Counted from the stretch's first letter, positions 49,740-60,000 are shown. The stretch: DNA of 64,000 bases from Pseudomonas sp. GCEP-101 (GCF_025133575.1 NZ_CP104011.1:4100965-4164964); one strand, 5' to 3'. Notes: generated by a model not told the origin, from the sequence alone. Numbers and translations: made by a program.

Positions 49740-50808
49740 CACACGACTACATGCAGCATCCGCCGAATCGGTCGCCGACCGTGTTCGGCGGCACTTCGCC
49801 GCCGCGCTCGACGAGCGCGGCTACCGGGCGGACGATGCCCAGATGGCGGCGGTGGACCACCTCGCCAGCTGGCTCGACGATTTCCTCGCTGGCCGCCATG
49901 GCTTCCTGCGCAAGCCGGTGGCCGGCGTCTACCTGTGGGGCGGGGTAGGGCGCGGCAAGAGCTTCGTCATGGACCAGTTCTTCGCCGCCGCACCGACCCA
50001 GGCCAAGCGCCGCGTGCACTTCCACGCCTTCCTGCAGGAATTGCAGCGGCGCATGCTGGCAATCACCGGGCAGTCCGATCCGCTGGTACGCGTGGCCCGC
50101 GCCATCGCCGAGGAAACCCGGCTGCTGTGCTTCGACGAATTCCACGTGCACGACATCGGCGACGCCATGCTCCTGGGGCGGATGCTGAAGGTTTTGGTGG
50201 ACGAAGGTGTAGGCCTGGTCTGTACGTCCAACTACGAGCCGGAAAACCTCTGTCCGAATCCGCTGTACCGCGAGCGCTTCCGCCCGGCCATCGAGCTGAT
50301 CGAAAAGCGCTTCGACGTGATTTCGGTGGATGCCGGGCAGGACTACCGCGAGCACAGCACGTCGCTGGAGGAGTGGGGCAGCTTCCTCTGGCCGGCCCGT
50401 GCCGATGATCTGGAGTTGATCGGCTCCCGGCTGGGGTTGGCGGCGGACGCGACGTTCGACGAGGTACTCAACGTCAATCACCACCCGCTGAAAGTGCATG
50501 CCCACGATGACAGCTGCGCGTGGATGGACTTCAGCGAGATGTTCGAACGCCCGCGCTCGGCCAGCGACTACCTGTGGCTGATCGAGCATTACCCGCGCAT
50601 GGCGGTGAGCGGCCTCGGCCCGCTGGCGGACTATCCGCCGGACGTGAGCATGCGCTTTCTCAACTTCATCGACATCGCCTACGACCGCCAATTGAAGCTG
50701 CAGCTGTTCGCCACGGTGTCGCTGGATGAGCTGGCGGCGGGCGGTGCGGCCCTGGACTTTTCGCGCACGCTGAGCCGGTTGCGGCAGTTGAAGCTGGAGC
50801 CGTTGTAG
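49711..50808 (+). CDS. AFG1/ZapE-family P-loop ATPase
   Basis: About 365 residues from ATG 49711 (a TTG at 49729, just before the pcaG stop, is an alternative). Walker A is GGVGRGKS, Walker B is LLCFDEF, and the TSNYEPENLCPNPLYRERF stretch is the AFG1 sensor region; the motifs look intact. ZapE-type ATPases act at the division site or in quality control of membrane proteins. Pseudomonas has its usual zapE elsewhere, so this is probably a second copy. The 29-base overlap with pcaG suggests coupled expression with the dioxygenase. Its role in the aromatic locus is unknown. Confidence 0.82.
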   Translation: MRKRCSLTSDTRLHAASAESVADRVRRHFAAALDERGYRADDAQMAAVDHLASWLDDFLAGRHGFLRKPVAGVYLWGGVGRGKSFVMDQFFAAAPTQAKRRVHFHAFLQELQRRMLAITGQSDPLVRVARAIAEETRLLCFDEFHVHDIGDAMLLGRMLKVLVDEGVGLVCTSNYEPENLCPNPLYRERFRPAIELIEKRFDVISVDAGQDYREHSTSLEEWGSFLWPARADDLELIGSRLGLAADATFDEVLNVNHHPLKVHAHDDSCAWMDFSEMFERPRSASDYLWLIEHYPRMAVSGLGPLADYPPDVSMRFLNFIDIAYDRQLKLQLFATVSLDELAAGGAALDFSRTLSRLRQLKLEPL

Positions 50809-51260
50809 AGGGCTGCTGAGCGGGCGGGCGAGCTCTGTTCGCGAGCAAGCTCGCTCCTACAGGTCCGTTCCCGCTCTTCGTAGGAGCGAACTTGCTCGCG
50901 AACCAACGCCTGGCGCGGCTGCGCCAACGGAAAGCGACCGCTCCTGCCGCCGAACGTCCCGTGTAGGAGCGGGCCATGCCCGCGACCGACCGATGCGCTG
51001 AGCTGGCGGGAACCCATCGCGGACGAAGTCCGCTCCTACGCAACCGGTTGGTCCGCGGCGGGGTCGTGCCCTCTCCCTAGCCCTCTCCCTGAAGGGAGAG
51101 GGGACAGGTTCGCCGCAGGTTGAAATGATGGCATCAGCCGGTACGGACAGCTCCCGCTCCCTTCGGAGCGTGGCGCGCAGCCAGGGCGCGGGAAGGGTTG
51201 AGGGGCGCAAACAGTTTCCCAGCTATCCGCGAAGCACCGTTCGGTAATCGGCTACTTGTG
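50809..51260. repeat. REP cluster and CCCTCTCCC repeat before pcaR
   Basis: Reversed and forward GAGC-type REPs form a pair at about 50835-50905; a GGGC-CAT-GCCC copy lies at 50960-50990 and a reversed GGAC-type copy near 51019-51040. A CCCTCTCCCTAGCCCTCTCC palindrome of the second repeat family follows at 51069-51104. No gene is seen in this stretch. Confidence 0.8.
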
Positions 51261-51293
51261 TTGCGATTATCGCCCGCCCGTGTCGATAATCGC
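51261..51293 (+). promoter_or_regulatory. two PcaR-type boxes over the pcaR promoter
   Basis: GCGATTATCGC (51263-51273, reverse orientation) and TCGATAATCGC (51283-51293) match the PcaR box GTTCGATAATCGCAC of P. putida and are 20 bp apart, two helical turns. The second covers a likely -10 (GATAAT, 51285-51290) of a promoter with TTGCGA at 51261-51266 and an 18-base spacer, which fits autorepression by PcaR. Confidence 0.75.
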
Positions 51294-51321
51294 CCGGCAT
51301 CTGCCTGCCAGGATAACCACA

Positions 51322-52164
51322 ATGACCGACGCTCCCCGTGCCAGCCTGCCGCCCCTCGCGCCGCCGATCATCGCTTCGCCCGCCAAGCGCATCGAGGCCT
51401 TCACTGGCGACCCGAACTTCATGACCTCGCTGGCCCGGGGGCTGGCGGTGATCCATGCCTTCCAGGAGCGCAAGCGCCACCTGACCATCGCGCAGATCAG
51501 CCACCGCACCGAAATCCCCCGCGCCGCCGTGCGTCGCTGCCTGCACACGCTGATGAAGCTGGGCTACGTCACCTCCGACGGCCGCACCTATTCGCTGCTG
51601 CCCAAGGTACTGACCCTCGGCCATGCCTATTTGTCCTCGACGCCGCTGGCAGTCACCGCGCAGCCGATTCTCGACCGCTTGAGCGAGCAACTGCACGAGG
51701 CCTGCTCCATGGCCACGCTCGAAGGCGACGAGATTCTCTACATCGCCCGCTCAGCCACGCCGCAGCGCCTGATCTCCGTGGACCTCAGCGTGGGCAGCCG
51801 CCTGCCGGCCTACTGCACCTCCATGGGCCGCATCCTGCTCGCGGGGCTGAATGACGACGCCCTGGAGGACTACCTCGCCCACGCCGACCTGCAGGTGAAG
51901 ACCAGCCGCACCGTGCACACGCCGGAAATGCTCCGCGCCAGCATCGCCGAAATCCGCCAGCAGGGCTGGGTGATCATCGACCAGGAACTGGAAGTGGGCC
52001 TGCGCTCCATCGCCGTGCCGCTGAAGGATTCCGCCGGCCAGGTGCTCGCGGCGCTGAACGTCGGCACCCACGCCGGCCGCGTGTCGCGCCAGGAGCTGGA
52101 AACACGCTTCCTGCCGGTGCTGCTGGAGGCCAGCCGCGAGTTGGGGACGCGGCTGTTCCATTGA
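51322..52164 (+). CDS. pcaR: IclR-family regulator of the beta-ketoadipate pathway
   Basis: 280 residues. The N-terminal winged helix is at about residues 32-95 (MTSLARGLAVIHAFQERKRH, then HLTIAQISHRTEIPRAAVRR) and the IclR effector domain fills the rest. The identity as PcaR rests on the pca context, the two boxes over its promoter and overall similarity. PcaR activates pca genes with beta-ketoadipate. AGGA precedes the ATG. It converges with kptA (6-base gap). Confidence 0.92.
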   Translation: MTDAPRASLPPLAPPIIASPAKRIEAFTGDPNFMTSLARGLAVIHAFQERKRHLTIAQISHRTEIPRAAVRRCLHTLMKLGYVTSDGRTYSLLPKVLTLGHAYLSSTPLAVTAQPILDRLSEQLHEACSMATLEGDEILYIARSATPQRLISVDLSVGSRLPAYCTSMGRILLAGLNDDALEDYLAHADLQVKTSRTVHTPEMLRASIAEIRQQGWVIIDQELEVGLRSIAVPLKDSAGQVLAALNVGTHAGRVSRQELETRFLPVLLEASRELGTRLFH

Positions 52165-52170
52165 TCGCGG

Positions 52171-52716
52171 TCAGCGCTGCTCCAGGTAGGTCGAGGGGAC
52201 GGCGTCGGCCAGCCAGACGCCGTTGGCCGAGCGGTAGAATCGGTGACCGTCGCGCCACATCTGGCCGCTGCGCACGACCAGGATGGTCGGCTTGCCGCGT
52301 CGCGAGCCAACCCGGTCGGCGGTTTCGCGGTCCGCACTGAGGTGCACGTGCTGGCGCGTCATGGGCTTGAGGCCGTCTGCCAGGATCGCCGCCATCGCCG
52401 CGGGAACCGTGCCGTGATAGAGCACTTCGGGTGGCTCGCACGGCTCCAGTTGTAGATCGATGCGGACCGAGTGGCCCTGGTTGGCGCGGATGCGCAGGCC
52501 GTCCTCGCTGAGGGCAAAGCGTTGCTTGTCATTGTTCGCGACCACTTCATCGAGCATCGCGCGGTCGAATCGATGGCCCTTGCGAGCTGACTGCGCCAGC
52601 AGTTCATCGATGTTCGCCCAGCCATTGGCGTCGAGGGTCAGGCCGGCGCTTTCCGGGCTGTGGCGCAGGATCAGCGACAGCCACTTGCTGATGGATTTCC
52701 TTTCGTTGTCGTTCAT
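52171..52716 (-). CDS. kptA: RNA 2'-phosphotransferase (Tpt1/KptA family)
   Basis: 181 residues: SKWLSLILRHSPESAGLTLD and GHRFDRAMLDEVVANNDKQR in the N-terminal winged helix, then LYHGTVPAAMAAILADGLKP and the HVHLSADRETADRVGSRRGK segment with the conserved arginines. KptA moves a 2'-phosphate from RNA to NAD. Bacterial substrates are unclear. It lies on the minus strand between pcaR and pcaK. Confidence 0.9.
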   Translation of the reverse strand: MNDNERKSISKWLSLILRHSPESAGLTLDANGWANIDELLAQSARKGHRFDRAMLDEVVANNDKQRFALSEDGLRIRANQGHSVRIDLQLEPCEPPEVLYHGTVPAAMAAILADGLKPMTRQHVHLSADRETADRVGSRRGKPTILVVRSGQMWRDGHRFYRSANGVWLADAVPSTYLEQR

Positions 52717-52801
52717 TTCTTCCTCTGAATGTCCTGTTGGGCGCGGCGCATTTTAGCCGCAGCAGGCAGGGCGGGTAATCCTGTTCGCTAACCGCCCACA
52801 G

Positions 52802-52844
52802 GCGCGATTATCGAATTGAACGGCTGGGCGTCTCTTCGTACTGT
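52802..52844 (+). promoter_or_regulatory. PcaR box and promoter of pcaK
   Basis: The complement of GCGCGATTATCGAAT (52802-52816) reads ATTCGATAATCGCGC, a close match to the PcaR box. Directly after it are TTGAAC (52816-52821) and TACTGT (52839-52844) with a 17-base spacer, a good sigma70 promoter. A box touching the -35 fits activation. The remaining leader to the ATG (about 180 bases) shows no other element. Confidence 0.75.
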
Positions 52845-53027
52845 TGCTTCACCCGTCCAGCCGGACGGGCCATAACAACAATGAGCGTCAGCCATGGCCA
52901 CTGTGTGCCTGCCCCGTCCGCCGGTTCGTGCGTCCACCGGCTCGCGCCTCATTCCTGTCCAGCTTGCGGGAGTGCCAGGCGATCCAGCCGACCTTCCCGC
53001 GACGACGCCTTCGCAGGAAGTCTTCGC

Positions 53028-54377
53028 ATGACCAGTTCCGCCCGCGTGCCCGCTGCCGGCACTCTCGACGTCCAGTCCTTCATCAACGCCCAGCCGCTGT
53101 CGCTGTATCAGTGCCGCATCGTGCTGCTGTGCTTCCTCATCGTGTTCCTCGACGGCCTCGATACCGCCGCCATGGGCTTCATCGCGCCGGCGCTGACCCA
53201 GGACTGGGGCATCGACCGCGCCAGCCTCGGCCCGGTGATGAGCGCCGCGCTGATCGGCATGGTGTTCGGCGCCCTGGGTTCCGGCCCGCTGGCCGACCGC
53301 TTCGGCCGCAAGGGCGTGCTGGTGGTGGCGGTGTTCCTGTTCGGCCTGTTCAGCCTGATCTCGGCCTACAGCAGCAACCTCGATCAGTTGCTGGTGCTGC
53401 GCCTGCTGACCGGCATCGGCCTGGGCGCGGCGATGCCCAATGCCACCACGCTGCTCTCCGAATACACCCCCGAGCGCCTCAAGTCGCTGCTGGTGACGAG
53501 CATGTTCTGCGGCTTCAACCTGGGCATGGCGGCGGGCGGTTTCGTCTCCGCCAAGCTGATCCCGGCCTACGGCTGGCACAGCCTGCTGCTGCTCGGCGGC
53601 GTGCTGCCGCTGCTGCTGGCGGCGGTGCTGCTGGTGTGGCTGCCGGAATCGGCGCGCTTCCTGGTGGTGCGCAACCGTGGCGCGGATAGGGTCAAGCAGG
53701 TGTTGGCGCCCATCGCGCCGGCCGAGGTGGTCGCCGCGCGGGACTTCAGCGTGCCCGAGCAGAAGACGGTGCAGAGCCGCAACGTGTTCAAGGTGATCTT
53801 CGCCGGCACCTACAGCGCGGGCACGCTGCTGCTGTGGCTGACCTATTTCATGGGCCTGGTGATCGTCTACCTGCTGACCAGCTGGCTACCGACGCTGATG
53901 CGTGACGCCGGCGCGAGCATGGAGCAGGCGGCGTTCATCGGTGCGCTGTTCCAGCTGGGCGGTGTGCTCAGCTCGGTCGCGGTGGGCTGGGCCATGGATC
54001 GCTTCAACCCGCACAAGGTCATCGGCATCTTCTACTGCCTGGCCGGGGTGTTCGCCTATTTCGTCGGGCAGAGCCTGGGCACCGTGACGCTGCTGGCGAC
54101 CCTGGTGCTGGCCGCCGGCATGTGCGTGAACGGCGCGCAGTCGGCCATGCCGTCCCTGGCGGCGCGCTTCTACCCGACCCAGGGGCGCGCCACCGGGGTG
54201 TCCTGGATGCTCGGCATCGGCCGCTTCGGCGCCATCCTCGGCGCCTGGATCGGTGCGACGCTGCTGGGCCTGGGCTGGAACTTCGAGCAGGTGCTGACCG
54301 CCTTGATGGTGCCCGCGGCCATCGCCACGGCGGCCGTGCTGGTCAAGGGCCTGGTGAGTCACGCCGACGCAACCTGA
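53028..54377 (+). CDS. pcaK: 4-hydroxybenzoate / protocatechuate MFS transporter
   Basis: 449 residues from ATG 53028 (AGGAAG upstream), with 12 predicted helices. The aromatic-acid:H+ symporter pattern DGLDTAAMGFIAPAL (about residues 40-54) matches the DGFDTA signature of PcaK, and the GPLADRFGRKG loop follows helix 2. It imports 4-hydroxybenzoate and protocatechuate into the cytoplasm and may also act in chemotaxis. A longer start at 52881 would add unconserved residues. Followed by a terminator. Confidence 0.93.
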   Translation: MTSSARVPAAGTLDVQSFINAQPLSLYQCRIVLLCFLIVFLDGLDTAAMGFIAPALTQDWGIDRASLGPVMSAALIGMVFGALGSGPLADRFGRKGVLVVAVFLFGLFSLISAYSSNLDQLLVLRLLTGIGLGAAMPNATTLLSEYTPERLKSLLVTSMFCGFNLGMAAGGFVSAKLIPAYGWHSLLLLGGVLPLLLAAVLLVWLPESARFLVVRNRGADRVKQVLAPIAPAEVVAARDFSVPEQKTVQSRNVFKVIFAGTYSAGTLLLWLTYFMGLVIVYLLTSWLPTLMRDAGASMEQAAFIGALFQLGGVLSSVAVGWAMDRFNPHKVIGIFYCLAGVFAYFVGQSLGTVTLLATLVLAAGMCVNGAQSAMPSLAARFYPTQGRATGVSWMLGIGRFGAILGAWIGATLLGLGWNFEQVLTALMVPAAIATAAVLVKGLVSHADAT

Positions 54378-54392
54378 CAGACGTTTCTGAAG

Positions 54393-54420
54393 GGGCCGCG
54401 ATGCACGATCGCGGCCCTTC
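54393..54420 (+). terminator. terminator after pcaK
   Basis: GGGCCGCGAT-GCACG-ATCGCGGCCC followed by TTCT is a 10-bp perfect stem 16 bases after the pcaK stop. The T tract is short. Confidence 0.75.
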
Positions 54421-54653
54421 TGCCAGCCGCCATCGCCGGCTTGGCGACGCCCGACATTCTGTCGGTTGCTCTGGCGTCAAAAGGATGAGCGGTCGCTGAG
54501 CGGGAACGAGCGGTCGAAATTTCCTGCCTTTTCGCCAAATCCGATTCAACTCCCTGAAGAAATTGCTGTCGGACCAATAGCCAATCTTTGTCTTGGCACC
54601 CCGCAAGGGGGCTCCTTTGGGAGCCAGCCACCTGACCATCGTTGGAAAAATCC

Positions 54654-55166
54654 ATGGTTCTTCATGCAGTTGGATGCTCAGTTTCCCGCCCCACCGTGCG
54701 GCGGGGTCGCGGACGCCAGGAAGGCTTTTCCCTGGTGGAATTGATGGTGGTGGTCGCGTTGCTGGCGATCTTCGCCGGCGTGGCGCTGCCAGGCTTTCGC
54801 TACCTCATCGAATCCAGCCGGGTGCAGAGCGGCGCCACGACCCTCTACCGGCTGCTCCAGGCGTCGCGCGCCGATGCGGTGAACACCCGCCAGACCCTCA
54901 CCCTTTGCCCCGCCAGCGGCAACCTGCAGTGGGTGGTGGTGCGCGCCAGCACCTGCGGCTCGCTGGCCGGCAACCTGGTCAGCCAGCGCCTCGACCTGCC
55001 CGGCAGCCTGAGCGTCAGCAGCAGCGTCAACGCGCTCTCGTTCAAGCCCGATGGCACCGCAGCGGCGGCTGACCTGGGCATTGCCAGCAGCGGCACCAGC
55101 AAGGCGTTCAGCATCAAGGTGGCCGCCTCGGGCTACATCAACCTGCAAGGGGCGAGCGCCCAATGA
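54654..55166 (+). CDS. fimU: type IV pilus minor pilin FimU (GspH/FimT type)
   Basis: 170 residues from ATG 54654. The class III leader ends at Gly24, followed by FSLVELMVVVALLAIFAGVA with the +5 glutamate at E29. The leader is long; a GTG ten codons before the cleavage site (V15) is an alternative start without a clear ribosome site. The C-terminal domain has the GspH/FimT fold with several cysteines. FimU is a priming minor pilin. The stop overlaps the pilV start (ATGA). Confidence 0.88.
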   Translation: MVLHAVGCSVSRPTVRRGRGRQEGFSLVELMVVVALLAIFAGVALPGFRYLIESSRVQSGATTLYRLLQASRADAVNTRQTLTLCPASGNLQWVVVRASTCGSLAGNLVSQRLDLPGSLSVSSSVNALSFKPDGTAAAADLGIASSGTSKAFSIKVAASGYINLQGASAQ

Positions 55167-55705
55167 GCCGGCCCATGGCGGGCTTCAGCCTGGTGGAGGT
55201 GCTGGTGGCGCTGCTGGTCACCTGCATCGGCGTGCTGGGCATGCTGGCGATGCAGGGGCGCACCATCGGCTACGCCCAGGACACCCTGCTGCGCAGCAAC
55301 GCGGCGGAACTGGCGGACGAGCTGATGGAGATGATGCGCACCGACCTGTATTCCACCCAGGACGGCAGCGCCGCCCAGGTGCTGCCCCCTAGCAACTGGG
55401 GCTACTACAAGGCCGCCAGCGCGGCGTTCCCCAGCGCGCCGGGCAGCTGCGCCTCGCTGGCGTCGCTGACCGCCAGCCAGCGCCTGGCCTGCTGGGCGCA
55501 ACGGGTGAACCAGGCATTGCCGGGCGCCTCGGGCCTGGCCAGCGAGTTCCATGTGTGCCGCACCAATGGCACCGGTCCCTGCACCGGCAGCGGTTCGGCC
55601 ATCGAGATCCAGCTGGCCTGGCGGGTGAAGGCGGGCGAGTGCCTGGACGCGAGCGCCACCGGCGACGACACCATCTGTCGCTACGTGCTGCGGGAGGAAC
55701 CCTAG
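55163..55705 (+). CDS. pilV: type IV pilus minor pilin PilV
   Basis: 180 residues. MSRPMAG is the leader, cleaved before FSLVEVLVALLVTCIGVLGM, with Glu at +5. Cysteine-containing C-terminal domain. Second of the minor pilins in the order fimU-pilV-pilW-pilX-pilY1-pilE, which prime pilus assembly and carry PilY1. One base separates it from pilW. Confidence 0.9.
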   Translation: MSRPMAGFSLVEVLVALLVTCIGVLGMLAMQGRTIGYAQDTLLRSNAAELADELMEMMRTDLYSTQDGSAAQVLPPSNWGYYKAASAAFPSAPGSCASLASLTASQRLACWAQRVNQALPGASGLASEFHVCRTNGTGPCTGSGSAIEIQLAWRVKAGECLDASATGDDTICRYVLREEP

Positions 55706-55706
55706 G

Positions 55707-56483
55707 ATGCGTCGGCCAGGCGCGTGCCGGCAGGGCGGTGTGACGCTCATCGAACTGATGATCGCCATGGGCCTGAGCCTGTTCCTGATTCTTGGCGTGA
55801 CGCAGATGTTCCTCGATGGGCAGAACCGTTCGCGTTACTTCGATGGCCAGGCGCAGAACCAGGACAACGCGCGCTACGCCCAGCAGATGCTCGACGGGCG
55901 CCTGTCCAAGGCCGGCTACCGACGCCTGCCGTCTTCGCGCATGAGCGCGGCGTTTCCCGCGCAGAGCACCAACGGCTGCGTCTTCGCTGCCGGGCAGGCG
56001 CTGGTGCGGGTCGACGCCAACACCCTCTGCCTGCGCTACCAGCCGCGCGACCCCAGCGATACCGACTGCACCGGCGCGTCGCTGGGCGGCCGTAGCGGGG
56101 TGAACAAGCCGTACAGCACCTACAGCCCGAGCAACAACGTGGTGGAGAAGCTCACCCTCAGCGGTGACCAGCTGACCTGCAACGGCACCACGCTGGTGGA
56201 GAACGTGGCCGCGCTGCGCTTCGACTTCGGCGTGGATACCAGCAACGACGAATTCGATCGCCAGGTGAGGCAGTACGTCGCCGCGCCCGCCGCGGGGCAA
56301 ACCGTGCGCAGCCTGCGTTACGCGCTGCTGCTGGCCAGCAGCGAATCGGTCAGCGGCGGCCTGGCCGCGACCACCTGCCAGCGCTGGCAGGACCTGTACG
56401 GCAGCAAGGTCTGCACCGATGGCGACGGGCCCGTGCGGCGCATCGTCAGCGGCACCAGCATGCTGAGGAACCTGATGCCATGA
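55707..56483 (+). CDS. pilW: type IV pilus minor pilin PilW
   Basis: 258 residues, larger than the other pilins as usual for PilW. Leader MRRPGACRQGG, then VTLIELMIAMGLSLFLILGV with Glu at +5. The ATGA overlap with pilX shows coupled translation. Confidence 0.9.
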   Translation: MRRPGACRQGGVTLIELMIAMGLSLFLILGVTQMFLDGQNRSRYFDGQAQNQDNARYAQQMLDGRLSKAGYRRLPSSRMSAAFPAQSTNGCVFAAGQALVRVDANTLCLRYQPRDPSDTDCTGASLGGRSGVNKPYSTYSPSNNVVEKLTLSGDQLTCNGTTLVENVAALRFDFGVDTSNDEFDRQVRQYVAAPAAGQTVRSLRYALLLASSESVSGGLAATTCQRWQDLYGSKVCTDGDGPVRRIVSGTSMLRNLMP

Positions 56484-57022
56484 ACCGACAGACTTTCCAC
56501 CGTCAGCGCGGCGCGGTGCTGTTCGTCGCCCTGGTGATGTTGCTGCTGATCACCCTGGCCGCCGTGGCGGGCATGCGCGGCATGCAGCTGGAGGGCCGGA
56601 TGACCGGCAACCGCCTGGAGCAGCACCGCCTGATGAGCGCGGCGGAATCCGCGCTGCGCGAAGGGGAAGGGCGCCTGCGCAGAAGCACCCGCGCGCTGGA
56701 TAACTGCACGGCGGGCACCACGCCGTGCTTCACCGCGCCGGCGACTAGCTACGCCACCGACTTCAGCAAGTCCAACCTCTACGCCGGCCTCGACGGCAGC
56801 ACCCGCCTGCTGCGCAGCGCGCGCTGGTACCTGCGCTACATCGCCAACAACTGCAAAGGCGGCGCCGGCGGCAGCGCCAACTCCTACCTGTCGAAGGGGC
56901 AGGTGGGCTGCACCTACTACTACGAGGTCAATGCCCAGGCCTACAAGGGCACCGCCAGCGGCAAGGCCTGCGGCGCCGATGCGCTGTGCCTGCGCTCGAC
57001 CTTCGGGTTGGTGATCCCGTGA
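56480..57022 (+). CDS. pilX: type IV pilus minor pilin PilX
   Basis: 180 residues. Leader MNRQTFHRQRG followed by AVLFVALVMLLLITLAAVAG. Position +5 is Val rather than Glu. The C-terminal part has four or more cysteines and a Gly/Ser-rich loop (GGAGGSANSY). PilX sits with PilV and PilW under PilY1 at the pilus tip. Confidence 0.88.
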   Translation: MNRQTFHRQRGAVLFVALVMLLLITLAAVAGMRGMQLEGRMTGNRLEQHRLMSAAESALREGEGRLRRSTRALDNCTAGTTPCFTAPATSYATDFSKSNLYAGLDGSTRLLRSARWYLRYIANNCKGGAGGSANSYLSKGQVGCTYYYEVNAQAYKGTASGKACGADALCLRSTFGLVIP

Positions 57023-57050
57023 ACCGTTCCGCTGGAAGGATGCCGACGAC

Positions 57051-60000
57051 ATGGCCCATCCCCTGAGCCTGCTGCGCGCGACGCTCCTGCTGCTCGCCTG
57101 GCTGGCGAGCGCCCAGGCCTTTGGCGCCTCGCTGGCGCAGACGCCGCTGCTGGTCAGCAACATCGCCCCGCCGATGAACATGCTGGTGGTCGGCCGCGAC
57201 CAGAAGCTGTACTTCCCGGCCTACAACGACGCCTCGGACATCGACGGCGACGGCCAACTGGATACCTACTACAAGCCAAGCATCGACTACACCGGCTACT
57301 TCGACTCCTACAAGTGCTATGTCTACGACGCGCTGAGCGGCACCTTCGCGCCGTCCAGCACCACCAGCACCAAGCGCTGCACCAGCGCGGCCGGGCGCTG
57401 GAGCGGCGACTACCTGAACTACCTGACCATGTCGCGCCTGGACGTGCTGCGCAAGGTGCTCTACGGCGGCTACCGCTCCACCGACAGCGGCCTGGCCACG
57501 GTGCTCGAGCGCGCCTTCATCCCCAACGACGCGCACAGCTGGGGCAAGGAGTACCTGAGCGTTGCGCGCGACGGCTACAACCTGGCCGACTACACGCCGA
57601 TCAGCGCGCCCACCAACGGCAAGTACGTGCTCTTCGCCAACACCTCCATCGGCAGCGGCACCCTGGGCGCCTACAGCAGCGCCGCGGTGCCCCGCCTGCG
57701 CATCATCACCAGCACCCAGCAGACCCTGGGCACCTACCGCATCTGGGGCTGGGTCTCGCGGGAGTCGGCCCAGGGCACCAATACCCTCACCAGCACCACC
57801 AACAGCGACGCCACCATCGCCCCGGCCTACGACCTCAACGTGCGCGTGCAGGTCTGCGTGGCCGGCCTGCTGGAAAGCAACTGCGCCCAGTACGGCAGCC
57901 TCTACAAGCCCACGGGCGTGCTGCACGACTATGGCGCCGCCGACAAGATGTACTTCGGCCTGGTCACCGGCACCTATGCCAACAACCTGCGCGGCGGCGT
58001 GGTGCGCAAGGCCGCGGCGTCCTTCAGCAACGAATACAGCAGCACCACCGGGCGCTTCCTCACCGATGCCAGCAGTGGCAGCGGCTGCCTCAACGGCCGC
58101 TGCTACGTGAACAACAGCGGCATCGTCGCCAACCTGGACCGCCTGGTGTTTTCCGCCGGCTGCACCGACGCCACCGGCTACAACCTCAACCCGCTGGTCA
58201 ACGGCAAGTGCGTGGACTGGGGCAACCCGCTGGGCGAAATGGCCTACGAGACCCTGCGCTACTACGCCGGCAAGGCGCCCACCGCGGCCTATGCCGCCGG
58301 TGCCACCGACACCGCCCTCGGCCTTTCCAGCCTGAGCACCTGGGCCAATCCCTACAGCACCTATCCGTCCTGCACCCGGCCGTTCATGACGCTGATGAGC
58401 GACGTCAACCCCAGCTACGACTCGGATGTGCCGGGCAGCACCCTGGGCACCGACAGCCGCCCGACTACCGACATCGGCTTCGACTTCGCCAGCATCGGCG
58501 CCACCTTGTGGAGCCGCGAGGTGGGCGGCAGCGCGTCGGTGAACGTCGGCCAGTCCGGCGCCAGCAACGATTCGGCGCCCACCGCCAAGACCGCCAGCAG
58601 CTTCGCCAGCATTCGCGGGCTGGCCGAGGAACCCACGCGCCAGGGCAGCTACGCCACCTCCGCGGTGTCCTTCTTCGGCAGCCAGAACGCCCTGACCACC
58701 GCCGGCTCGAACCGGGTGCAGAGCTTCTCCATCGCCCAGTCCTCGACGCTGCCCAACATCCGCATCAAGACCAGCAAGGGCACGCTGCGCCTGGTGCCGT
58801 TCAGCATGAACGTCAGCCAGAACGTGGTCAGCCAGATCACCGGCTTCTACATCGACACCCTCACCCGCGACAGCGCCGGCAACCTCACCGCCATCACCTT
58901 CCGCGTGGTCTACGACGACTCTGCCCAGGGCCGCGACTACGACATGGACGCCATCGTGCTCTACACCGTGACGGCGAAGAGCGACGGCAGCGTGGACGTC
59001 ACCAGCCGGACCGAGTATTCGGTGGCCGGCGACGAATCCCACATGGGCTACACCATGGCTGGCACCACACGGGATGGCGTGTACCTGGAGGTCACCGGCG
59101 GCGGCAGCGGGTCCGTGCGCAACAAGCTCGACACGCCCGATGGCCGGTACCCCGGCGACTGCTCGGCAACCGGCGTCACCTGCGCCCTGCTGCCCGGCCT
59201 CAACGGCAGCAGCGGGGCGCTCAGCGGCGGCCGCCTGGCCTATCACACGCGCACCTTCACGCCCTCGGCAACCACGGCCGTGACCAACCTGCAGGACCCA
59301 TTGTGGTACGCCGCCAAGTACGGCAAGACCGACCTGGTCAACTGGGACCGCGACGGCGACGGCGTCCCGGACAACTACTTCCTGGTCAGCAACCCCGGCA
59401 AGCTCGCCTCCCAGCTCAAGTCCGCCTTCGACGACATCCTCCAGCTCAACACCTCGGTCGCCGCGGTGGCGGTGGACTCGCAGTCGCTGGACAGCGGCAG
59501 CTACACCTACGTCCCCACCTTCGTCACTGGCGACTGGACCGGCGATCTGGTGAAGAAGCAGAAGACCCTGACCACCACCAGCACCGGCGCGATCACCACG
59601 ACCACCACCACGCTGTGGCGCGCGTCGGCGCAACTGGGCACGCCCAGCACGCGCAACATCCTCTTCGCCAGGAATGGCGCGCTCAGCGCATTCAACTGGA
59701 ACAACCTGACGGCGGCCCAGCAGACCCAGCTCAACCGCACCGTCGCCGGCGTGGTGGACAGCCAGGGGCAGGCGCGGGTCGGCTTCCTGCGCGGCGAGAA
59801 CAACAGCTTCCGCACCCGCACCACGCTGCTGGGCGACATGATCAATTCGGCGCCGGTGCTGGTCAGCGGCTCCGACTACCTGGCCTCGCGCGCCGATGCC
59901 CTGGAGGGCAGCACGACCTACGCGGCGTATGCCACGGCGCTGGCGGCAAAACCCTCGGTGGTCTACGTCGGCGCCAACGACGGCATGCTGCACGCCTTCA

